Assembly: GCA_016081115.2 (NCBI GenBank)
Contig: CM071924.1
Span: forward strand, 92,704,616 to 92,768,615
From: Rehmannia glutinosa
Lineage: Eukaryota; Streptophyta; Magnoliopsida; Lamiales; Orobanchaceae
DNA length: 64,000 nt
Direction of reading: 5' to 3'
Shown here: positions 1-9,136 of the stretch, piece after piece
Layout: each line of letters starts with the position of its first letter
Numbering within the stretch: the stretch's first letter is position 1
Notes under the pieces: model-generated
Databases searched by the model: none
Told to the model about the DNA's origin: nothing
Seen by the model: only the letters and a program-made list of their open reading frames with translations
Translations under genes and position numbers: made by a program

Positions 1-2553
1 ACATTCAATTGCATGCTAGATGTGGCCTGTGGGTGTGGGTAGGCTGGACATGGATTGGTTGTTGATGGATGTACTTTCAAGAAGTGGGTTTGGGCTGGTT
101 CAGTTTAGACCAACTTTGAGATATAAATGAGTAACACTGGAAGTTGAAGCCCAAAGCCTGACTTGCAGGTTTATGATTCTAAATTCAAGCCCAACTGGTG
201 TGTTATTTCAAACCAATCTTATCTTTTTAAAAATAATCTTTTATGTAAAGAAATACTACATCTATTTCTTTACAAGGCCCACATATAATGAGTGTGTGTG
301 GGTTAAGTTTTTTCTCATGACTATGAGTTTATGATTATTGGATTGAGGTAGATCCAGTTGTCTTCCTAGTTACTCCATCTATTTCCTACAAATTTCAAAA
401 TTTAATTAATATTATTGGACTTGATGGGAATATATAAATATATATAGACAGATATTAAAAAACAATAATGAAAGTGTCACACACCAATTCTAAATAACTA
501 GAGAAACACAATAAATACTTATCGGAGGAAATTCTATAATATTTTTAATGTCGTTCTAATTTTTTTTTGTTTCCACGTAGTGTCCAATGTGTAAATACAA
601 TTTTTGATCTATTTTTAAGCTCTTTTTATTCATTTGGTGTTTTTAAATTTTTTGACGTCGTTTCCATACCATTTTTAAAGTTGTTCAGATGTTTCTTTGT
701 TATTTCCATGTAGTTTTCGATGTTTAAATACAATTTTTACCCAATTTTAACTCTTTTTGCTCATATGGTGTTTTTTATATTGTTTTTGGTTGTTTCTATA
801 TTGTTTTTTTTCGTTTTCATGTTTTTTATGTTTTCATACATTGGATCAAAAATTGAATTATATTTTTTTATTCATATTGTTTCTATAATATTTTTAATTT
901 TTTGGTTTTAATACGTGTTATTTTATTTGTATATTTCTTAATTTTTTATAAGATTTCAAGTATAAAATAGATTATTTAACGGGGGCAAAATTATTTTTTC
1001 ACTGAAATTTTATTGAAGAAACATGTTTGAAACATGTTATAAACAATCTTGAAACAACAATGTAAAAAAGTCCGAAAATTTTGGCAGGAGTGTAAATTTG
1101 TGTAAAAAAAGGACGGGAGCCAAAATTTGTCCAAAAAGAGTATTCGAAAACGTAAAAAACTGTCATTGTCTTCGAAAAGTGGGGCAATTGTATCAAAAGT
1201 CCGACTTATTTTATGCTATTTCTACATTTATATATTGTCGGTAGATGGGTTTGTGGGCTTGGGCTTGGTATATGGGGCTATATTAATATAAGATGACATC
1301 AAGTTAGGCTTGTAATTGTTTGGATAAGAAATGGTAGGTAAGATCTTGAACCTAAATAAAAAGGTTCCAAGGTTCCATGTCACAAAATTTGAAAAATCAA
1401 TTTGCGTTCCCTTTTTCCTTTTTATTTTTAATAATTCTATGGGAATAGTTAGTAGTTCTAAGATTAATCCATCCCTCGGTTCGAATAGTCTAATATCTCA
1501 TAATTAATTTCCATCAAATACTTAGTTTCAAATTTCTAAATGATTAAGCTTAATCTATATCAATTAACATTACCAAAATACTCACCTCATATTTCTAAAT
1601 TCTAAAACGTATATCTCATCTCAAACACTAAAATGATTAATTCATACTGAGTCATAAAATACTTAAAAACTATATAAAATAGTACAAAAGTAACATAATT
1701 AAGCATAGTCGCTCTTAAATATTTATTATATGGATTGTAGGAATATTGTTTGCGCGCACACACACACATTGTTATTGATCGAGACATTCCAAAAGTAATT
1801 TTGTTGTCCCTCTCTAATTTTTTTGCTCTATCCAAAAATAACATGCTCTCCTCTTCTTCCCACCATTGGAGGAGGGAACGTAAATTTCTTTGTCGTTTTT
1901 CTTCCTTTCTTCTCCTTCGTCCTTTGTTTTTTTCTCTTAGTTTTTTTTTTAAATTTCTCTACGTGGTGAGAATAGGTTTCAGGTTTCTCCTCTTTGTGGG
2001 AGTTTATTTACTTTTTTTTCTTTTTAGATCTATTCACCGTTCTTCTGAGCCTCATTCGAAATTCTTCATCAGTTTCTGTTGGATCTGCAGATCAAAAAAG
2101 TATCTGGTATGGATTGTCTAAACCTTGATTGAAAATGCAAAGAGTCACTCTTCCAACCAAGAATCATAACTAAGTTTCATCTGATACCTTATGGTTTATT
2201 GTATGTATTTAGTTAAAAAAATTGTTTGGGCCCCCCTCCCCCTTGTTTAAAATGTGGGGGTTTATTTGAATTTTTTCCAACTCATTTTAGGATATTGTAT
2301 CATTGTTGTTTCAAATTGATTAACAAAAATACAATTTTCTTAGTGTTAAAAAAATAATAATAACAAAACTAGTATGGTTTTGATGTAGACAAAAAGGTAT
2401 ATAAGTATGTTACATGGGCAAAATCTTATCACATGACAAAAGTACATTTTAAAGAAGAAAAAGAAATGGAAACAAAGTTTTTAGTAATTTAAAAGACAAG
2501 CATAGGAAATAAAAAAACAAGAGTATTAAATTTAAGACAAGTCATCCAAAAAC
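1..2553. other. Gene-free AT-rich flank
   Basis: I see no gene here. The open frames are products of T-rich or A-rich composition and show no domain. The stretch holds a diverged tandem duplication (about 569-639 and 703-770), a short CA run near 1757-1768, and a C-run/T-rich patch near 2229-2260. Nothing resembles a terminal repeat, RNA gene or promoter that I could defend. Confidence 0.5.
569..770. repeat. Diverged tandem duplication, period about 134 bp
   Basis: Two units can be aligned by eye. Both run from a TTTCCAYGTAG start, through GTNTAAATACAATTTTT, to a CATNTGGTG end, spaced about 134 bases apart. The units differ at many positions, so the duplication is old. It may be a fragment of a larger unrecognised transposable element. 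Confidence 0.55.
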
Positions 2554-4164
2554 TAGGAATGACAATAAGTTGGGATGTAAATGGTATTGGACATTCCATC
2601 CCGTCTCCAAATCCCATCTCCTCACTATTCTTATATTCTCCTATTTAGGTATCTGGGACGGGAATGGAGAATCTTCGTTCGGTGATGAGGTCTTTGCGGA
2701 CAATCGGATTTCTCATTTTTTATTTATTAATAAAATAATTTACAAATAAAGTACTTAAAATAACAAATATTTTAAATAAATAAAAATAACATAAATACAT
2801 ATTTTATAAAAGAAAGAATGAGAACAAGTAAAACTATAAAGACTTAAGATTTAGTTTTTAGAATTCATAAAATAAAACATTATAAATAGAATTAATATTA
2901 ATAATAGATAAATATAATATATACAATATAAATCCGGGGAAGAGTAGGTTTCTTATGAGACCGTCTCACGAATCAAAATCCATGAGACGAATCCACCCCA
3001 CCCAAACCAATATATTATTATTCAATCTAGACAAAAAATAAAAATAAAAAAGGAAAACTCCTCAAAGATGGATCTCGCTCTCTCGCAAACTTAGTAAACT
3101 GATCTCGCTCTCTTGCCCGACTTTCCCATATTATCTTCTCTTCTCAATTGTGTGTTCTCTTCTCCTCCACTATTGCTGCCCAAATATTTCGAACTCATTT
3201 TTTTAATCATGTATTCTCTCTCTTTAATCTGGAAAAAGAAATCACCATTGCCACAATCACGCCACCTTTTATTTAGTTTCCTCAGTGGTTGATTTTTGGT
3301 GAATCTAGAAGATAAAAGTTGATTAGTGAAAATGTTATATTCGAGAAATTGTGAACACACTAGACGGAGATTGTCACTAATCTTTATATAACTTTGTAGA
3401 AAAACTTATAGTGTATTCATATACACAAGCAATTTTTTTTTTTGAATTTTTGGCGATTTGGGCACGCTACTATGGGCTATTGGTCATAAATGATATTTTT
3501 GGCCATTAAACTAATGTTTTTGAAGTAAAAATGATAGTTTTGAATAACAAATATTTTTTTTGATTTAAGTGACAACTATTAAAAATGATACTTTTCGTGT
3601 AATATCTAATACTTTTTAAAGTAAAATATAATACTTTTAATCAAAAAAGTATTACTAAATTATTTTTAAATTTGGCTTGATATTAAATGTTTTTGTACAT
3701 CGACATTACATACTTTTAAGTGACAATTAATAATAAAAATGATACTTTTAAATATACAATAATATTGTTGAAGGAAAAAGTAATATTTTTTCGCACATCA
3801 TCAATTACATAATTTTATATGAAAAAGTGATACTTTTTGAATAAAGAGTAATACTTTTAAAGGAAAAAAAAAATAATATATATATATATATATAGAATTT
3901 GGATCAGGTGAGTCCACATATCCTATGTGAGTACACGATACCAAATCTGAGGCCTTGATTTAATTTTTAAACGATTTAGATTAAACATATTTTACCATTT
4001 TCTAATATATAACTTAATATAAAAAAGGGCTGTTTGGTAATTTTAATTAGGATCAGTTTTTGGGAGGGAAGTTATTTTTGGGAGTGAGCTATAATTTAGG
4101 AATGGTTTTAGGTGTGTGTTCTATCCCAAATCTTGCATATCTCTTCTCCTTCCAAACACAAGTA

Positions 4165-4690
4165 ATCTCTCTGCAAACCGTCCGCCAAATAAACCCTACC
4201 GTGAGAAAACCCATCTTCATTGTCCACAACCTCGTGCTTTCATCTAAACACTTTGATTTTCTGCAGTTTCTTGAGATAAGATGTACATAATATTTTACTG
4301 TTCTTTCTGTTTTCATTTTCCTAAATAAAGGTGCTTATGCTAATTGGAAAATTAACAGGGGGAATTGACTTGTGGTAAGATTGGAGAATGGAGATTTGAC
4401 AAGAGATCCCATCTTCGTGGGCCTCCCCCAAAAAATCTTTCACTACCTCCTCCAGGCGTTCCTCAAAGTGTGGTATGTTTTCTAACTACCATCACTACCG
4501 TTATAGTTTTATAATGCTCAATGTGTGAAATATAAGGCTGTGGGTCAACTTTGAGTTCAATTTTATATTTTTGCTCTCTGTTTTTGGATTTCACATTCTT
4601 CAAGGGTTCTCCTCCCTGCAAACCGTCTCCAAACGCATCCCTACCGCGAGAAGTTCTTGTTCATCCCTACCGTGAGAAATACCAGCAAAG
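4165..4690 (+). repeat. Repeated gene-like scraps inside the nested element
   Basis: A motif reading CTGCAAACCGTC, then CCAAA, then CCCTACCG and GAGAA occurs at about 4171-4206 and again at about 4616-4654. A third half copy (CATCCCTACCGTGAGAAA) follows at about 4662-4679. Possible splice-like sites follow (CTAAGGTA near 4719). This could be an untranslated leader exon of a transposon gene or a captured host fragment. I cannot assign a protein. Confidence 0.3.
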
Positions 4691-5413
4691 TGTTGGTTCG
4701 ATTTTTGCGCCTCCTGCTAAGGTATTAAAGGCGGTGCTTTTCTTTTTCTTTTTTGAAAATTATTTTGCGAATTGGTTTGAATTTTTGCTTCATTAGATCA
4801 TGGGTCGTCTACATTCTCGTAGTTTTAATGATGGTTTGTAGTTGCGATATGTGTTAGGGGCGTATGATAGCATTCAATTTGTTTTAATGGCTTCTTGCGT
4901 TGATGAGGGGCTTGATTAAATAGATCATGTTTTTGTTAAAATATGTGCAAATGCTTATTGATTTTCGTAATAGTGCTTATCTATGTTCTTCTAAATGCAT
5001 AATTAGGATCTATTGTGGGTTTTTTGTTATTTTTTATTTACTGATTTTACTAGTTGAAAAAACAAAGTTAGCAGACAGGGAGATTAACGAGACTTTCAAC
5101 TACTTATTGTTGTTGATAATTATGCTTATATATGTTTTATATTATGCTTATCTATTTTTATATTATGCTCTCAAATTAGGGGGTAATTAGTATTACCATA
5201 TTTTTTTCTAAGGCTGGGGGGATTGCTTGTTGATGTTTTCAACTGCTTATTGTTGTTGATAATTATGCTTATCTATAGTTTATTTTCTGCTTATACATAT
5301 CTTATATTATGCTTATGCTTGGTTGGTTTTTATGCTTATAAATGTTTTGTTTGTTAATAAATGTTTTATATAAATGACTAGTGTCTTTTTTTTTTGATAG
5401 ATTTTCTGTTGGA

Positions 5414-5488
5414 AATGGCAAAAGATGTAATGAACGAGCAGATGAAGTCAATTTTAGGATGGGAGAAGGAGTTTGCCAAATCGAGTTA
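5414..5488 (+). pseudogene. Short reading-frame tail, unknown protein
   Basis: A short frame reads MAKDVMNEQMKSILGWEKE and ends FAKSS plus a stop. It is charged and helical in character, looks like the C-terminal end of a longer protein and has no partner frame upstream that I can join. A second short minus-strand frame at about 6040-6180 (containing TPEEEMNFDNINNG) has a similar look. Both could be tails of the two proteins of a PIF/Harbinger-type element, but this is a guess. Confidence 0.2.
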
Positions 5489-5650
5489 GGATCACAAAGA
5501 AACATTGTTGTTTCATACTTTTGATCAAAATGTTGAATATTACAGTATTTTATAGCCATTTTAAATATGATTGGTTTGGACGTACATGCGTAGTTGATAT
5601 ATGAATATTTTCTAGTTAGTGTCGTATTTATTTTCATGGTTTTTAGATAA

Positions 5651-5790
5651 TGTAAGCAGAATTCAGTTGCTTTGTAAGCAGAATTTAGTTGCCTTGTAAG
5701 CAAAATTCAATTGCTTTGTAAGCAATTATTTCATGGTTTGATGGTATTGTAAGCATAATTCAATTTCTTTCTAAGCACCATAACATCCTT
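5651..5790. repeat. 22-bp tandem repeat, GTAAGC units
   Basis: Successive units read GTAAGCAGAATTCAGTTGCTTT with small changes. At least three are in register at a 22-base period (from about 5652 to 5717), then a longer unit and two degenerate ones follow, ending at CTAAGCACC near 5779. Scattered TAAGCAA and AAGCAA words continue to about 6590, so the array is part of a wider repeat-rich body of the nested element. Confidence 0.75.
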
Positions 5791-7329
5791 TCACAAGCAA
5801 TACTTTACGCACAAATAAGCAATTGAACATATGAGACTGTAGTAACCAAATTTTGCAAAAATGTTGAATTATTTGCTTGAAAAACACTACAACAACCATA
5901 ATATAAGTTGAGTACATAGTAGTAATACAATAACCACACATAGGCAATTTGTAATATGTGAATAAACAATATTAAATAAATAAATAAGCACTCACAACAT
6001 ATTCTCGAACACATACTTTTTTTTATTTATTAAGAATCATTTTTAAAACGGTATTCCGTTGTTGATATTATCAAAATTCATTTCTTCTTCTGGAGTCATA
6101 TTTTCGTCACATTATGGTATCCAGTTCGGAGATGAATTCGATGCTATTTCAATCCGTTGTTGTGGCACATGTGCAATCCCAACTGATTCAAACAAAATAA
6201 ATAATTAAGCAACATTTAGAATATACACAAGCATATAGTTATGCACATGTAAGCAAACGTCTAGCCATAGCTAAGCAAAGTACTGAGTTAGAACAAATGG
6301 GGACGTAATAAAAAATTTGAATACATACAAGCAAGTATTCATGCATACATAAGCAACATTTTAGTATCACCCAAGCAAATTTCTGGGTTGAAAAAACCGT
6401 CAACGATTGAATGAATAAGAGTCCATATAAGTATAAGTTTTTAACTTTTTGCATAATATGATAGTTCTTCCCAAACAAACTATTATTAATGTGAGAGTTT
6501 AAAACACAGTAAAAACTAAGCAACATTTTGCATACGTGTGAGCAAGTATTTAAGCACATATAAACAACATTCTGGCCATATCAAGCAATTTTTCTTAAAA
6601 AGAAATAGGAATGACGAAATTTCATGGGATTTTCTAGATTTAGCACATGGAGTTAAGGAAATATATCATCAAATTTGTTTGGAAATCAACTATATGTGGG
6701 TTAAATGAAGGATGCCACCAATTGTGGGTAACTCCCATATTTTCATGGGATTTACTAGATTTAACCAACCTCTCTATTTTTTATGTGGACTAATTTGCCC
6801 CCATTTCGACTTTACCATTTATTTTATTAACATTAATCAGAATTAATAATAGCCATTAAATAGATAGATATGTGGTCTGGATTTGGTCCTATGTACTCAT
6901 ATAATAGGGGGGTCCTATATAACCCTCCCCATATATATATGTATTTAGCATCATCAATAGTTTTAAGTGACCATTAAGAAAATGTGATAATTTTTAAATA
7001 AAAAGTAACACTTTTGAAGAAAAAAATTATACTTTTTTATATCGTCAATTACAACAAGAACCACCATTTCATACTATTATCATTTATTCGTCTTCAACAT
7101 CCAAAAGTAATTGTGACAACAACTAATAAAGCAGGAACACCACCACCCCTCCATCACAATCACTCTCCCGCCAATTCCACACAGTCGGCGTGCCCCCACC
7201 ATTCACAAAACACCTCCACCATGTTCGAGTACTTCAAAATTTACATCTGTCACCACCAATTTCATGGGCTTTTCCGTCGATACCAATTTCATGGACGGCT
7301 GGCGGCGGCAAAACAAAGTTCCGAAACAT

Positions 7330-7330
<1 letters not shown>

Positions 7331-7393
<63 letters not shown>
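7331..7393. repeat. Compound (GATA)n(GA)n microsatellite
   Basis: About seven GATA units pass directly into about sixteen GA units. The purine-rich tract goes on, less regular, to about 7640. It accounts for the long serine/leucine frames on the minus strand, which are not genes. Confidence 0.95.
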
Positions 7394-7398
<5 letters not shown>

Positions 7399-7937
7399 AG
7401 GAGAGAGTAGAGAAAAAGGGAAAAACAAGAACTACCGAGAAAAAACACATAGATAGAGAGAGAGTAGAAAAAAAATAACGCTGAGAGAGGGAATAAATAT
7501 GCAGAGAAAAAATAAAGATAGACAGAGAGAGCAAAACAAAAAACTCAGGGAGAATGAGATAGAGATAGATAAATCAGGGAGAGATAACAAAGAAGAGGGG
7601 GGAAGAACGTGGGAAAAAGAAGGAAAAAATGAACCAAATATACAAGGTAGGATTACCATGTCAAATTGGGGAGGGGGTGGTGCAATCCGTTTTTACAGAA
7701 AACGATCCATAAGAGGATCATATATAAGTTTTTACCTTCAGAGAATGTGTATTCGAATGGGGAATCCCCGTTTTACCTAAATGGAGATGGAAATGGACGG
7801 GCATATATTTGTTCTAGAGAAACATGGATTTACATCCCGTTCCCATCCTTGAATTAATAGAGGATTCCCCCTCCCATTTTATTCGGGTACCAATGTGACT
7901 AGTTCCCCGTGAGAATTTTGTCATTCCTACAAAAACT

Positions 7938-8600
7938 TAATTAACCTTGATACGAGGAAATTAAGAAGACACGAAACTACAATATCTTTTACATTATTGT
8001 TTTTTCTTCTTCCAGAAGAGAAATAGTTAATCAAGTTGTCAAGACCTAAGAACCCGTTACACGCAAATAGGCAATCGCCATAAAAGGCGGATGGCATCCT
8101 CATGAAGCGACTATGGGTGTCAATCCTTGACCCGATACAAAAACCCAACACAAATCTGACCTGAAGTTACTAAGAGAAACATGAACACGACTAACACTTT
8201 TGAGATGTCAAATGTTTATTTTTGTTTTGCAATTTTGGATGGAGAGCATTTTTAGTATAAATGTTTTGCCTTGTAAAGTTCATAGTATAAATCATATCAA
8301 CCTTTTAAAGAAATAACAAGCCTGATTTCTTTCCGAGCTTAAAAAAATGATTTCCTCATAATGAAAAAAACATTCTGTTTACTGCATACTGTCACCTAAA
8401 TATATTTATCTGCAACCAACCTCCAAATTTTTAACAAGTTACAAAGTAACTTGAGTAAAGAATCATTTCAGTCACTCAATATTGATCACTTCTAATAATT
8501 GTGTCCATGCATCAATAACTTCCTAATTTTGCAATTCAGTTAAGACAAACATATATAACCATAATAACACAAACCTTAAATGAACAGAGAGCGCTTATAA
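7938..8600. other. Intergenic spacer downstream of the WRKY gene
   Basis: No gene or RNA is visible between the 5.4-kb hAT-like element and the first MITE copy. Open frames here have no recognisable domain. The stretch is ordinary AT-rich spacer. Confidence 0.5.
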
Positions 8601-8830
8601 GGGTAAATTTTAAAAATTACCCCTGAGGTTTAGCCTAGTTACCAAAAAAACCCAATTAATTTTCAAAATTACATATACTGATATACCGCCCTTCATCTTT
8701 GTACTCTCATAACAAATACCACTACATTGAGGGAACGGCAACAAATATCAAGGGGGTGTTTGTAATTTTGAAAGGTAGCTGGGTTTTTTTTGGTAACTAG
8801 ACGGAACCACAAGAATTTTTTTAATTAACC
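8601..8830. mobile_element. Palindromic MITE, copy A
   Basis: The element begins GGGTAAATTTTAAAAATTACC and CCTGAGGTTTAGCC, passes through CCCAATTA..TTTCAAAATTAC, and returns through GTAATTTTGAAAG and GGGTTTTTTTTGGTAACTAG to TTAATTAACC. The two halves are inverted copies of each other, so the whole folds into one imperfect hairpin of about 230 bases. It has no coding capacity. It lies about 300 bases beyond the WRKY stop codon, possibly in or near the 3' untranslated region. Confidence 0.7.
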
Positions 8831-9136
8831 TACAAGTACTAGACAAACGTAAGTAAAAACTCAAAACGGATCGTAATAACAACCGCGCTAAATTCTTTTA
8901 AGACTAAAAGAGCTGCTTAAGAAGAGGAAATTTTTCCTCAAACCTTGGTTTTGTTTTGTCTCATCAACTTGTACAACACGAAGGCTTCAAAACAATGATC
9001 TGAACAACAAATTCGCCCCATATGTACCACTAAACAAGTAAAGTATGTACAAACAATTCAAGCCAGCTCAAACGGACGTCTAAGAAATTAAGTGCAGGGG
9101 CTTGGCAAATCTTGACCAAGAATTCCACTAAGATTT

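Larger units (their letters stand above)
3895..6930. mobile_element. Nested 3-kb element with weak inverted ends, flanked by (AT)n
   Basis: The element sits inside a run of AT dinucleotides: the run ends at 3894 and resumes at 6931. Its two ends are imperfect inverted copies; the best-matching part is TGAGTACA followed by ACCAAATC on the left (about 3927-3953) and the same motifs in the reverse complement of about 6868-6905. The flanking sequence on both sides (TTTTAAGTGACNATTAA and AGTAAYACTTTT motifs) belongs to one interrupted host sequence. No transposase is recognisable. A Mutator-like or Harbinger-like origin is possible, but the AT run hides the true duplication length. Inside are gene-like scraps and TAAGC-rich repeats. 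Confidence 0.5.
2555..7929. mobile_element. 5.4-kb hAT-like DNA transposon with 8-bp target duplication
   Basis: The left end reads AGGAATGACAA (a T precedes it) and the right end reads TTGTCATTCCTA, so the ends are inverted copies. The flanks are CAAAAACT at 2547-2554 and the same 8 bases at 7930-7937. Eight-base duplications and ends of the TAGGRATGRCA type are typical of the hAT superfamily. Just inside both ends lie related G-rich subterminal stretches (GGGACGGGAATGG on the left, its kin in the reverse complement near 7750-7850). I find no transposase, so the element is non-autonomous or has lost its gene. It contains a second element at 3895-6930, a GATA/GA microsatellite at 7331-7393 and a GAGACCGTCTC palindrome near 2960. 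Confidence 0.75.

Noticed and set aside
720..2121. Open frames rich in Phe, Ile and Ser (720-911, 1750-2121)
   Set aside because: They follow T-rich sequence, lack any domain, and have no splice or promoter context.
2930..2990. A regulatory operator from the GAGACCGTCTC palindrome
   Set aside because: It occurs in a transposon body away from any gene; more likely part of a common plant repeat.
5651..5790. CRISPR-like look of the 22-bp repeats
   Set aside because: Units abut without spacers, the setting is a plant nuclear genome, and repeats degrade like a minisatellite.
7289..7780. Frames of 75-93 codons on both strands with Ser/Leu or Arg/Glu runs
   Set aside because: They are translations of the GATA/GA microsatellite and the purine tract.
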